Below are positions 10,240-23,700 of a DNA stretch of 64,000 bases, one piece after another (the stretch's first letter is position 1; each line of letters begins with the position of its first letter). The position numbers were made by a program, and so were the translations under genes. This stretch comes from Sapria himalayana. Its lineage: Eukaryota > Streptophyta > Magnoliopsida > Malpighiales > Rafflesiaceae. The notes below the pieces were generated by a model that was given only the letters and a program-made list of their open reading frames with translations, searched no databases and was not told the DNA's origin. The stretch lies in contig JAREIK010005402.1 in NCBI GenBank assembly GCA_029783825.1, positions 1 through 64,000 of the forward strand, given 5' to 3'.

Positions 10240-13200
10240 ATATGGTATACCAGTATTAATGGATCCATTATTTAGGGGTTTTGTCGTTTAGGAGGTTTAG
10301 CAATTTATGTTTTTAGGCAAGTTAGAGGTATATAGGTTTATTTATGTAATAAAAATAAAAAATTTATTTTGATTTTTTTTAGATGTTCAAAGTTTATAAC
10401 CTTTAAAAATAAAATAATTTTTAAAATCATTTTGAAATGTGAAACCATGTATAATTATATTAATCTTATTAATTATATATCATATAAATTCAATATAAAT
10501 AATTTTAATGATAGATATTATAATAATGATCAAAAATTAAATTAATAAACTATTATTAATAATATAAATAATAATTAAAATATATTTATATAACCCAAAA
10601 AGATTCAAAATCAAATAAAATATATTACTAAATAATAATATTTAATTTTTAATTTTTTCCATCTTTTTATAAGCTTAAATTTGTTTATGATTAAAAATGA
10701 TTTATTTAAATAAAATCTGTCTCACTCAAAATTTATCTTGTAATTAATTTTTCTAAAAATAAACATATAACTAATTAAAATGAATATTTAAAATTATAAT
10801 AAATAGAAATAAAAATGAGATTTATTATTTATTAAGTAGTATACAGCTGTTATAAGGTATATGTATTTAGGGGTTTCGTGTTATATGAGCTACTGGTTTA
10901 AGTAAGTAAACATTTAGCGGTCTATAGGTTTTATTTAAAAAAGAAAAAACAAAAATTTATTTTTTGTATTCTTTCTCATTTTTTAAGATTAAAACCTTTG
11001 AAAATATAATAATTTTTAATTTTTTTTCAAAAGTGAATACAATATTTATTATAATAATAATAATAATTATATATTATATCATATAAATATCAATATAAAC
11101 AATTTTATTGATAGATATTCTAATAATTATTAAAAAATAAATTAAAATTCTATTATCAATAAGATTGATATTCTATATTGGGGTATAGGTATTTTGTGAT
11201 TTAGTGATATAAGTGTTTAGGTATTTAGTGATTTATACGTTTTATTTAAATAATGAAATAACAAAAATAAAATATCTTTTTTTATTTTTTTCACATGTTC
11301 AAAGGTTATAATCTTTGAAAATATAAAATTTTAAACTTTTTTCAAAGGTGAATACAATATTTAGTTATAATAATTATTAAATTTATATATCATATAAATT
11401 CAATATAAACTATTTTTATTGATAAATATCTAATAATGATCAAAATAAATAATAATTATATTAATAAGTAGATATCAATTAAAATATAATTAACAAACCT
11501 AAAATGATTCAGAAACAAACAAAATATATTACTATATAATATTTTTTGTTTTTAACTTTTTTATTCTTTATTAAGTTATCTATATTTTTTGTTGAAAATT
11601 AATTTATATAAATTATATTTGTATAACTTATAATTTATTTTGTAAATTAATATTATATAAAATAAACAAATAATAATTAAAATGAATATTTAAAATTATA
11701 ATTAAAAAAATAAAATGAGATTTATTATTTATTATTAGGATATACATGTTTTAAAAATTATATATTTATGGTTTTCGAGATTTAGAAGTTATTGATTTTA
11801 AGTATTAAGCATTAATGTTATAGGTTCTATTCAAACAATGAAATAACAAAAAAATTATTTTTGATATTTTTTCAAATTTTCAAAGTTTATAACATTTGAA
11901 AATATAATAATTTTAAAATTTTTTAAAAATGTAATACAATATTTAGTATTAATAAATATTATAACTATATAATATAAAACTAAATATAAACAATTTTATT
12001 AATAGATATTATATTCAATTATTAAAAAATAAATTAATAAACTATTATTAATATGAGAGATATAAATTAAAATATATTAAAAAACCTATAATAATTCAAA
12101 ATCAACGTAAAATTATTATTAAATAATAATTTTTTTTAGTTTTGCATTATTTTATAAGCTTATATGTTTTTTTGATGAAAATATATTATTTAAATTATAT
12201 TTGTCACTCATAATTTATTTTGTAATAATATTTCTATAATTATTTAAATTATATTTAAGGGTTACGAGTTAAAAGGTTTAAGTATTTAGGGGCTTCGGGG
12301 TTTTGGAGTTGAGATATTATGTATTAGGCATTTAATGGGTTATAGTTTTATTTAAACAATGATAGAACAAAAAATTTTTTTTGTTATTTTTTCTCAATTT
12401 TGAAGGTTATAAACTTTAAAAATATATCAATTTTTAATTTATTTTATATGTGAATACTATATTTAATTATGATAATCTTAATAATTATATATCATATAAA
12501 TTCAATATAAATAATTATATTGAAAAATATATATTAATGATCAAAAATTAAATTAATAAACTATTATTAATAAGATAGATATTATTTTAAATATATTTGC
12601 AAAACATAAATTTATTCAAAATCAAAGTAAAATATATTACAAAATAATACATTACTTGATGTTTTGCCTCTTTTTATAAGTTTATATTTTTTGTTATTAA
12701 AATTAAATTATTAAATTATATTTTTCTTCCTCATAATAATTTTTAATTTATAATTCTATAAAATAAACTAATAAATAATTAAAATGAATATTTAAATTAT
12801 AAAGAATACATATAAAATAGAATTTATTATTTATTATTCAGGATATACTAGTTTAATAGGTTTAAGTATTTAGGGGTTTGGGGTATTAGTGATTTAAGTG
12901 TTTAGGCCTTTAATGATTTATAGTTTTTAGTTAAAGATGAAAAAATAAAAAATTTAAATTTTGATTTTTTTTTTAATTTTTGAAGGTTATAACCTTTGAA
13001 ATTATAATAATTTTAATTTTTTTTAAATGTGAATATAATATTCAGTAATAATAATCTTAATAATTATATATAATATTAACTCAATATAAAGAATTTTATT
13101 AATAGATATTATAATAATGATCAATAAAAATTAATAAACTATTATTAATAAGAATGATATAAATTAAAATATAATTGCAAATCAAAAATGATTCAAAATA

Positions 13201-15356
13201 AAAATAAAATATATTACTAAATAATAAATTTTGTTTTTAAAAATTTGCCTCTTTTTATAATGGATATAAATTTTTGTAATTAATATTTCTATAAAAATAA
13301 ACTGATAAATAATTAAATGAAAATTAAAAATTATACTTAATAAAATTAAATTTAGATTTATGATTTTTTATTAATGTACACCTATTTAATAGTTTAAGTA
13401 TTTAAAGGTGTTGTCGTTTAGGAGTTTAGAAATTTATGTTTTTAGGCATTATTGGTTTATAGGTTTTTTTTAACAATAAATAACAAAAAAAAATTGTAAT
13501 TTGATCTCATTTTCATATGTTACAACATTTGAAAATATAATAATATTTAAAATTTTTTGAAATGTGAATACAATATTTAATTCTAATAATATTAATAATT
13601 ATATATCATATAAATTCAATATAAACAATTTTATTGATAGATAATATAATAATGATCAAATTTAAATTAATAAACTATTAATAAAAAGATTGATATTAAT
13701 TAAAAAATATTTACAAAACCCAAATTCATTCAAATTAAAGTAAAATATATTACAGGATAATAATTCTTAATTTTTAAATTTTTACTTCTTTTATAAGAAT
13801 TTTTTTTTTTGATTAAAAATAAATTAATTAAAATATATATGTCGCTCTCATAATTTCATTTGTAATTAATATTTCTATAATAATAAACTAATAAATAATG
13901 AAAATGAATATTAAATTTATAATAAATAGAAATAAAAATTAGATTATTAATTATTAGGTAGGATATAGCGGTTTAATGGTTTATGTATTTAGGCATTATG
14001 AGGTTTAGGAGTTTACTGATTTAACTGTGTATCCATTTAGTGGTTTATAGGTTTTATTAAAAAAATAATAATAAAAAATTTATTTTTATTATTTTTTGAT
14101 ATTTTCAAAGGTTATAACCTTTGAAAATATAATAATTTTTAAATTTTTTTTAAATGTGAATACAATATTTAGTTATAATAATCATTATATTTATATATCA
14201 TATAAATTCAATATAAACAATTTTTTTGATAAATATTCTAAAAATGATCATAAAAAAAATTATAACATATTATTAATAAGATAGATATCAATTAAAATAT
14301 AATTACCAAACCTAAAATGATTCAGAAGAAAAACAAAATATATTACTATATAATAATTTTTGGTTTGAAATTTTTTATTTTAAAAAGTTTATCAATAATT
14401 TTTTGATGAAAAATAATTTATATAAATTATTTTTGTCCAACTCAATTTATTTTGTAATTAATATTTATATATAAATAAACAAATAAATAATTAAAATGAA
14501 TATTTAGAATTATAATGTAAAAAATGTGATTTATTATTTATTATTTAGGGATACCAGTCTAATTTAATTAGATCTGTCTCACTAATAATTTTTTTAGTAA
14601 TTAATATTTCTATAAAATAAATTGATAAATAATTAAAATAAAAATTTAAAATTATACTGAATAAAATTAAAATGAGATTTATTATTTATTATTAATGTAT
14701 ACCAGTTTAATGATTTAAGTATTTGTAGGTTTTTCGTTAGGAGTTTAGCAATTTATGTTTTTAGGCTTTTAGTGGTTTATAGGTTTTATTTAAAAAAATA
14801 AATAACAAAAAAAAATTACCATAATTTTTATCATTTCATAGGTTATAACATTTGAAAATATAAAAAATTTAAAATTTTTGAAATTTTAATACAATATTTT
14901 GTTATAATCATATTATGATTATATATCATATAAATTTAATATAAATAATTTTATTGATAGATATTATAATAATGATCAAAAATTAAAATTTTAAACTATT
15001 AATATTAAGATAGATATTAATTAAAAATTTTTACAAAACCCAAATTGACTCAAAATTAAAGTAACTCATATTACTTGATAATAATTTTTAATTTTTAAAT
15101 TTATACGTCTTTTATAAGCATATTTTTTTATTAGATAAATAATATATTATTTAAATTATATTTGTCTCACTCATTATTTATTTGTAATAAATATTTATAA
15201 ATAAATACACTAATAAATAATTAAAATGAATATTTAAAAATATAATAAATAGCAATAAAAAATAGATTTATTAATTATTAAGTAGTATTTAGTGGTTTAA
15301 TGGTTTATCTATTTAGCCATTACAGAGTTTAGGAGTTTACTTATTTAACTTTATAT
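10240..15356 (+). repeat. AT-rich satellite array, forward orientation, between solo LTR and hAT
   Basis: Monomer landmarks lie near 10325, 10920, 11230, 11815, 12345, 12920, 13455, 14045 and 14775. The short step near 10920-11230 is a deletion, joining gattgatatt to ctatattggggtatagg. The series ends in the monomer type whose G-rich part reads tttaactgtgtatgcatttag. The hAT element inserted into that monomer at 15357. A particularly long perfect dyad lies at 14099-14130. Confidence 0.92.
14099..14130. repeat. Perfect 32-bp palindrome, example of the monomer dyad
   Basis: The core AAAGGTTATAACCTTT is flanked by ATATTTTC on the left and GAAAATAT on the right, giving 32 bp of perfect dyad symmetry. 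Most monomers keep 14-30 bp of this palindrome. It could extrude as a cruciform or bind a dimeric protein. I cannot tell which from sequence alone. Confidence 0.9.
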
Positions 15357-15364
15357 GCATTTAG
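15357..15364 (+). repeat. 8-bp target site duplication (left) of the hAT element
   Basis: gcatttag immediately precedes the hAT end and is found again immediately after the right end at 36092-36099. Eight bp is the target duplication length of the hAT superfamily. The octamer is also part of the satellite consensus. However, the flanks on both sides (tttatatgcatttag on the left, gcatttagtggtttata on the right) rejoin into one monomer of the expected type. Confidence 0.85.
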
Positions 15365-15382
15365 TAGGGCTACTCACGGGAC
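15365..15382 (+). repeat. hAT left terminal inverted repeat
   Basis: TAGGGCTACTCACGGGAC starts right after the target duplication. The reverse complement of the right end is TAGGAAAGCTCATGGGAC. The two agree at 13 of 18 positions, including the outer TAGG and the inner CTCA.GGGAC. Short, imperfect terminal repeats are normal for plant hAT elements. Confidence 0.85.
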
Positions 15383-16080
15383 TTGGAGATTCACGACCTG
15401 ACCCAAAGTCTTGTCCCGAAAGAATTGAGACTATGAAAAATCCGTTGACTTTGACTTTTCCCGTCCCATTCTCTCAAGTATTTTTTGTTTTGGGATGGTT
15501 ACGATCTTAAGCAATATCCATCCCGAGAAGCATCCCATCCTAAAAAACCGATATTAGAACCAGAAATATATATATACATAACATGAAGATGCCACCAATT
15601 CCGCTACTGCCCATCCAATTCCGATGCAACTATTGCTGTTCCAACGAGTTCCTGGCCACCTAATGCCGTCCCAGCCAGTGTTAGTTAGGTCCAAGCCTTG
15701 TCCGTCGCACTTCTGGTTGCCAGCCACCATGTCCCAGATGCCACCAGCCTTTTGGTTTGTTTTTCTGATGAGAATTGAGTAATTAATTATTATTATTATG
15801 TGTCTCAGTCAGTTTTGTTGAGTATTGGTTGTGGTGTTGTGGTTGGGCCGAAAGAGTGGGCTGAATGTGTTACAGTCAGTTTTGTAGAGTTTGCTTGTTT
15901 GAAATATTTATATGTATTTATGTTTAACATTTCATATTAATTAATGGCAATGGAGATGGCACAATCCAGCTGTAACTGAAAAATATAATAAATTGTAGAT
16001 GATCACATCTCAAATGAACAAAGTACTGGTAAATCCAATCATCATCTTTTCACGAACCCTCCTATTGTTATGGTAGGTTC
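15383..16080 (+). other. hAT 5' non-coding region
   Basis: About 700 bp lie between the left terminal repeat and the first recognisable transposase codons. The first 160 bp contain several gtcccg, cccgtccc and tcccatcc words, which resemble the words near the right end (ccatcccgttacgtccc). These are plausible subterminal transposase-binding repeats. From about 15590 the DNA is C-rich with loose repeats around ccaattccg. No clear promoter or start codon can be fixed, because the reading frame is already broken. Confidence 0.6.
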
Positions 16081-17769
16081 TTCAATTCCAATTGTAAAAG
16101 AAAGTCAAGGTACATCTGAACCTGAAGCTCATAAAAGTATAGGTCTGCTGTTTGGGAAACTTATGAGATATTAGTTGATTCAGAGGGAAATGAAACTGGA
16201 TGGGCAGCTTGTATATGGTGTAGGAAAGAATACTTGGGAAAAAAGTGATCAAGGTACTTCGGGTTAATAGAAATACTTTAGAAAGACTTGTAGGAAATTT
16301 CAACACAAAAAGAATTAATAGAAACTCAGAAAGGTAAAGACAAGTCACAATCTTTGTTGAGTTTCACGAAACGTACTAGTTCATAGGATAACAAATTAAC
16401 TTGTTGGCAATTTGATCAACAACTAGTTAGGGAGGCTTTGGTGAAAATGATCATAAAAGATGAATTGTCTTTTTGTTTTGTTGAGATGGATGAGTTTAAG
16501 GAGTTTTGTGAAGTTAGTGTGCCTCAATTTAAAATTCCATCTAGGCACTCTGCGTTGAGAGATTTTTTTTCTTTCATTGTGAAGGAAAAATAGAAATTAT
16601 TTGATAGCATATCATCTCATTGTTGTAGAGTTTCATTGACTATGGACACTTGGACTAGCATTCAAAATTTGTCTTATATATGTTTGAATGTTCATTTCAT
16701 TGATTCTCAATGGAATATGCATAAAATGCTTTCGAACTTTTGTGTAATTAAAAGTCATTATGGAGTTAATATTAGAAATGCTATTGAGTTTTGCATGAAT
16801 GAAAGGGGTTTGAGAAAGTTGATGTGCATTACTGTTGACAATGCATCAAATAATGATATTGTAGTTGACCAATTGAAAACAAAGGCTTGAGAAGAAAAGT
16901 GATGTACCTTTGAGAGGCGAGCATTTTCATATGAGATGTTGTGCTCATATCCTAAACTTAATTGTCAGAGATGGCGTTGCAGTAGTTGAGGGTGTTATTC
17001 AAAAAATTAGAGGCGTGGTGAAATATGTGAGGAGCATTCCTAAAAGATTAGATATTATTAAGTTATGTGTTGAAGAAGCAAACTTGACATTTGGATCTAC
17101 ATTACAATTAGATTGTCCTATAAGATGGAATTCAACTTATTTGATGCTACAAACTGATATAAAATATCAAAAAGAATTTGATAAGTTGGAGGACAAAGAC
17201 AAAAGGTTTTTGAAGGAGTTTGGTTCAAACGTTCCAACTGAGAGAGACTTAACTAACGCCAAAATTTTGGCTCGTTTCTTGAAAACTTTTTAGGAGGTAA
17301 CTTGTAAATTTTCTGGCTCGTAATATTCTACCTCTAGTGTTTATTTTCCAGAAATTATTGATTTTGAAAAAAATTGAGCTTTGTGAAAATAGTAGAGATA
17401 CAATGGTTTCTGAAATGGCTATGAAAATGAGGCATAAATTCAACAAATATTGGGGTTCTCGTCAGTCAACAAATATTAAGCTATTTGTAGCAGTAGTGTT
17501 GGATCCTTTATATAAGCTCAAATATCTCAAGGTTAAGTAGACTTAGCATTATGGAGAGGAATTGGCTAAAAATTTGGTGAAAAGGTTATAAATGCTTTAA
17601 ATGAGATGATAGATGATTATAAAGATTTAAATGAAGATGAATCAAAAGAAGATGATTTCTCTTCTATTGTGTTGAAGAAAAATGTTGATTTCTTTGATGG
17701 TAGTGATACTTATGTTGATGATTTTTTTTATTGAATTAGAGAAAGAAAAGAAGTTCTGGCTTTGGACGA
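16081..17769 (+). pseudogene. hAT transposase, N-terminal and catalytic part, broken
   Basis: This is the remains of a plant RICESLEEPER-like transposase read in several frames. At 16144-16242 it encodes a BED zinc finger start (SAVWETYEILVDSEGNETG, then ACIWC). The two zinc-binding Cys codons are at 16210 and 16219. Downstream a frameshift occurs, and the expected His of the ...GLNRH motif reads Asn. At 16636-16890 comes the RNase-H-like core with DTWTS (Asp codon 16645) and TVDNAS (Asp codon 16837). At 16910-17293 follow the CAHILNLIV motif and RWNSTY (Trp codon 17126). At about 17399-17540 comes the KFNKYW...VVLDPLYKLKY part typical of the domain just before dimerisation. A TAG near 16590, stops at about 16888 and 17291, and at least three frameshifts rule out a working protein. 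It could not dimerise, since that domain lies in the other half. The assignment to hAT is firm; subfamily placement is by motif memory only. Confidence 0.9.
17576..17769 (+). repeat. Duplicated transposase linker segment, left copy
   Basis: Starting at ggtgaaaaggttataaatgc, these 194 bp match 34724-34918 in the same orientation, with roughly 9-10% difference by hand count including one indel. The segment encodes the acidic linker (for example DLNEDESKEDDFS) between the catalytic core and the dimerisation domain. It is the last hAT DNA before the satellite block and the first after it. Confidence 0.9.
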
Positions 17770-20700
17770 TTATAACAAAATATTTAGGCATTTTATGGTT
17801 TATAAGTTTTATTTAAATAATGATATAACAAAAAATTTATTTTTGTTATTTTTTCTCATTTTGAAGGTTATAACCTTTGAAAATATAATAATTTTAAATT
17901 TTTTTATGTGTATATATATTTAGATATGATAATCTTAATAATTATATATCATGTTAATTCAATATAAATAATTATATTGATCGATATTATATTAATCATC
18001 AAAAAATTAATTAATAATCTATTATTAATAAGATAGATATTTTTTAAAATATATTTGCAAAATATAAATTTATTCAAAATCAAAGTAAAATATATACTAA
18101 ATAATAATCTTTTTGATGTTTTGCGTCTTTTTATAAGTTTATAATTTTTGCTATTAAAAGTAAATTATTTAAATTATATTTGTCTTCCACGTAATTTATT
18201 TTTAATTTATAATTATATAAAAATAAACTAATAATAATTAAAATAAATATTTAAAATTATAATGAATACAAATAAATTGAGATGTATTATTTATTATTCG
18301 GGATATACTAGTTTAATGGTTTAAGTATTTATGTGTTTTGGGGTTTAGTGATTTAAGTGTTTAGGACTTTAGTGATTTATAGTTTTTATCTAAAGAATAA
18401 AAAATAAAAAATTAAATTTTTCATTTTTTTTAATTTTATTTAAATGTTAATATAATATTTAGTTATAATATTCTTAATAATTATATATAATGTAAACTCA
18501 ATAGAAATAATTTTATTAATAGATATTATAATAATGATCAATAAAAAATTAATAAACTATTGTTAATAAGAATGATTTATATAAAATATATTTGCAAAAA
18601 CTAAAATGATTCAAAATTAAAATAAAATATATTACAAAATAATAAATTTTTGTTTTTAAAATTTTGCCTATTTTATAAGCACATATATTTTTTCTGACAA
18701 AAAATAAATTATTTAAATTAGATTTGTCTCACTAATAATTTATTTTGTAATGAATATTTCTATAAAATAAACTGATAAATAATAAAATAAAATTTAAAAT
18801 TATACTTAATAAAAATAAAAATGTGATTTATGATTTATTATTAATGTATACCAATTTAATTGTTTATGTATTTAAGAGTTTTGTTGTTTAGGAGTTTATC
18901 GATTTATGTATTTCGGCATTTAGTGATTTATCGGTTTAATTAAAACAATAAAATAACAAAAAAATTTGTAATTTTTTCACATTTTCATAGGGTATAACCT
19001 GTGAAAATATAATAATATTTAAATTTTTTAAATATGAATACAATATTTAGTTATAATAATTTAATAATTATATATCATATAAATTTCAATATAAAAAATT
19101 TTATTGAAAGATATTATAATAATGATCAAAAAATAAATTAATAAGCTATTAATAATAAGATTGATATTAATTAAAAAATATTTATAAAACCCAAATTGAT
19201 TCAAAATTCAAGTAAAAAATTTTACTGTATAATAATTTTTAATTTTTAAATTTTTACTTCTTGTATAAAAGTATATATTTTTTTGATTAAAAATAAATTA
19301 TTAAAATTATATTTGTAGCACTCATAATTTATTTTGTAATAAATATTTCTATAAAAATAAATTTATAAATAATCAAATTAATATTTAAAATAATAATAAA
19401 TTGAAATAAAAATTAGATTTCTTAATTATTAAGAGCCTATAGTGGTTTAATGGTTTATTTATTTAGGCATTACGGGCCTTAGAGTTTACTGATTTTACTG
19501 TGTATGCATTAAGTGGTTATAGGTTTTATTTCAAAATTAAAATAACAAAATATTTATTTTTATGATTTTTTGATATTTTCAAAGGTTATAACCTTTGAAA
19601 ATAAAATAATTTTTAAATTTTTTTCAGAAGTGAGTTCAATATTTAGTTATAATAATCATTATATTTATATATCATATAAATTCAATATAAACAATTTTAT
19701 TGATAAATATTCTAATAATGATCAAAAATAAATTAATAATCTATTATTAATAAGATATATCGAATAAAATATAATAAAAAACATAAAATGATTCAGAAGA
19801 AATCAAAATATATTACTATATAATAATTTGTTGTTTTGAAATTTTTTTTTTCTTTTAAAAAGTTATCATATTTTTTTGATGAAAATTAATTTATATAAAT
19901 TATATTTGTCTAGCTCATAATTTATTTTTTAAATAATATTTATATAAAAATAAACAAATAAATAATTAAAATGAATATTACAATTATAATTAAAAAAATA
20001 TTGAGATTTACATCTTTATTATTTGGGTATACCAGTCTAATTTAAATTAGATCTGTCTCACTAATAATTTATTTGTAATTAATATTTCTATAAAAATAAT
20101 TATAAATAATTAAAATAAAAATTTAAAATTATACTTAATAAAAATTAAAAAAGATTTATGAATTATTATTAATGTATACAAGTTTAATGGTTTAAGTATT
20201 TAGAGGCTTTGTCGTTTAGAAATTTAGCGATTTCTTTTTTAGGCATTAAGTGGTTTATAGGTTTTATTTAAACAATGAAATAACAAAAAAATTATTTTGA
20301 TATTTTTTCACATTTTCAAAGATTATAACATTTGAAAACATAATAATTTTTAAATTTTTTTCAAATGTAAATATAATATTAAGTTACAATAATCTTAATA
20401 ATTATAAGTCATTTAAATTCAATATAAATAATTACATTGCTAGATATTATAATAATGATCAAAAAAATTTAATAAACTATTATTAATAAGATAGATATTA
20501 TTTAAATATATCTGCAAAATCTAAATTTATTCAAAATCAAAGTAAAATATATTACTATATAATAATTATTTTTTAATGTTTGGTTTTTTTATAAGTTTAT
20601 ATTTTTGTTTTAAAAATAAATTATCTAACTTATATTTGTATTACTCATAATTTATTTTGTAATTTATAATTCTATAATAATAAACTAATAAATAATTAAA

Positions 20701-23700
20701 ATGAATATTTAAAATTATAATGAATACAATAAAATTGGGATTTATTATTTATTATTCAGGAAATACTAGTTTAATGGTGTAAAGTATTTAGGTGTTTGTG
20801 GTTTAAGAGTTTAGTGATTTAATTGTTTAGACCTTTAGTTATTTATAGTTTTATTTAAAGAATGAAAGAACAAAAAGATTTAATTTTTGATTTTTTTTAA
20901 TTTTTGAAGGTACTAACCTTTGAAAATATAATAATTTTTAATTTTTTTTAAATGTGAATATAATATTTAGTTATAATAATCTTAATAATTTTATATAACG
21001 TAAACTAAATATAAATAATTTATTAATAAATATTACAATAATGATCACTAAATTAATTAATAAACTGGTATTAATAAGAATGATATAAATTAAATATAAA
21101 TGTAAAATCTAAATGATTCAAAATCAAAATAAGATATATTAATAAAAAATAATTTTTATTTTTAAAATTTTGCCTCTTTTTATCAGCATATATATTTTTT
21201 TTGATGAAAAATAAATTATTTAAATTTTATTATCTCACTAATAATTATTTTGTAATTATATTTCTATAAAATAAACTGATAAATAATTAAAATGAATATT
21301 TAAAATTATAATGAATACTAATAAAAATAAGAATTATGATTTATTATTTAGACTATACTAATTTAATGTTTTGAGTATTTATGAGCTTCGGGATTAGGAG
21401 TTTAAGTCATTTAGTATTTAGTCATTTAGTGGTTTATAGGTTTAATTTAAATAATAAAATATAAAAAAAAAGTATTTTTGTTATTTTTTTCTCATTTTTG
21501 AAGGTTATAACCTTTGAAAATATAATAATTTTTAAGTTTTTTTTTGAAACTGAATACAATATGATGTTAATAATCATAATAATTAAATATCATATAAATT
21601 CAATATAAATTATTTTATTGGTATATATTATAATAATGATCATAAAAAAATAATAAACAATTATTAATAAGATAAATATTGTATAAAATATATTTGCAAT
21701 ACCTAAAATGATTCTTAATCATAGTGAAATATTTACTAAATATTAATTTTAAATGTTTAAATTTTTTTATCCATTTATTTGCTTATATATTTTTGATGAA
21801 AAATAAATTTTTTAAATTATATTTGTCTTACTAATAATTTATTTTTTAATTTATATTTCTATAAAAATAGACTAATGAATAATTAAGTGTATGTTTAAAA
21901 TTATAATGAATACTAAAAAATGAGATTTATTATTTATTATATATCGTATACCAGTTTAATGGTTAAATTATTTAGGGGTTTTATCGTTTAGAAGTTTAGC
22001 AATTTATGTTTTTAGGCATTTAGTGGTTTATAGGTTTTATTTATATAATAAAAATAAAAATAATTTTTTTTGATTTTTTCTGATTTTCAAAGGTTATAAA
22101 CTTTAAAAAGAAAATAATTTTTAAAATTTTTTGAAATGTGAATACCATGTATAATTATATTAATGTTTCTAATTATATAGCATATAAATTCAATATAAAC
22201 AATTTTAATGATAGATATTTTAATAATGATAAAAAATTGAATTAACAAACTATTATTAAAATCTAAATATTAATTAAAATATATTTACATAACACAAAAT
22301 GATTTAAAATCAAATCAAAATATATTACTAAATAATAATATTTAATTTTTAAATTGGCCTTCTTTTTTTAAGCTTATATTTTTTTTTGATTAAATATAAA
22401 TTAGTTAAATATTATTTGTCTTATTCGAAATTTATTTAGAATTGATTTTTCTAAAAAATTAAACTATAAATAATTAAAATGAATATTTAAAATATAATAA
22501 ATAGAAATATAAATGAGATTATTATTTAATAAGTAAAATATAGCTATTAAAAAGTTTATGTATTAATAGGCTTTCGGGGTTTATGAGCTTACTGATTTAA
22601 GTAAGTAATCATTTAATGATCTATAGGTTTTATTTAAAAATAAATAACACAAAATTTATTTTTATTATTTTTTCTCATTTTTAGGTTATCACCTTTAAAA
22701 TATAATAATTTTTAATTTTTTTCAAAAGTGAATACAATATTATTTATAATAATCATAATAATTATATATCATATAAATCAATATAAACAATTTTATTGAT
22801 AGATATTCTACTAACTATCAAAAAATAAATTTAATATCTATTATGAAAAAGATTGATATTACTTAAAATATAATATCAAAACCTAAAATGATTCATAACC
22901 AAGCAAAATATATTACTAAATAATAATTATTTGTTTTTAAATTTTTATTCTTTTTATAAGCTCATCTATTTTTTGATGAAAATAATTTTTATAAATTATA
23001 TTTTTAACTCATAATTTATTTTATAATTAATACAAGTATACAAATAAAAAACTAAAAATCAAATAATTTTTGTAAATTATAATGAAAACAAACAAAAATA
23101 AAATTTTTTAATTATTATTTATAGTATACCGGTTTTAAAAGATATGTATATAAGGGTATCGGATTTCATAGTTTAGTGATTTAACTGTTAAGGCATTTAG
23201 TGGTGTATAGGTATTATTTAAACAATGAAATAATAAAAAATATTTTTTTTTATTTTTTCACATTTTCAAAGGTTATAACCTTTGAAAATATCATAATTTA
23301 AAATTTTTTTCAAAAGTGAATATAATATTTAGACATAATAATCATTATATTATATATCATATAATTCAATATAACCCATTTTATTGATAAAAATTCTAAT
23401 AATGATAATAAATAAATTAATAATCTATTATTAATAAGATATATATCATTTAAAACATTAATGAAAATTATTAAAATGATTCAGAAGCTTAGCAAAATAT
23501 TTTACTATATAATGATTTTTTATTTTAAAATTAGCTTTTTAAAAATTATATATATATTTTTTATGATGAAAAATAATTTATATAAATTATATTTGTTTAA
23601 CTCATAATTTATTTTGTAATAAATATTTATATAAACATATACAAATAAATAATAATTGAATATTTTAAAATTATAATGAAAAAAAAAAGTTTTATTATTT

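Larger units (their letters stand above)
15365..17775 (+). mobile_element. hAT (Ac-like) DNA transposon, 5' half
   Basis: From the left terminal repeat this half holds a GC-richer subterminal and 5' non-coding part (15383 to about 16080). That part includes subterminal gtcccg/cccgtccc motifs and a C-rich stretch near 15590-15760 with degenerate repeats of ccaattccg. A decayed transposase reading follows. It breaks off near 17770 in the linker before the dimerisation domain, where satellite begins (atatttaggcatttta). The missing 3' part is found about 17 kb away at 34724-36091. Together they make one non-functional element split by satellite. Confidence 0.88.

Noticed and set aside
16082..16348. 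Open frame on the minus strand over the BED finger region
   Set aside because: It is the antisense shadow of the decayed transposase, whose plus-strand motifs (ACIWC, VWETYEIL) are recognisable.
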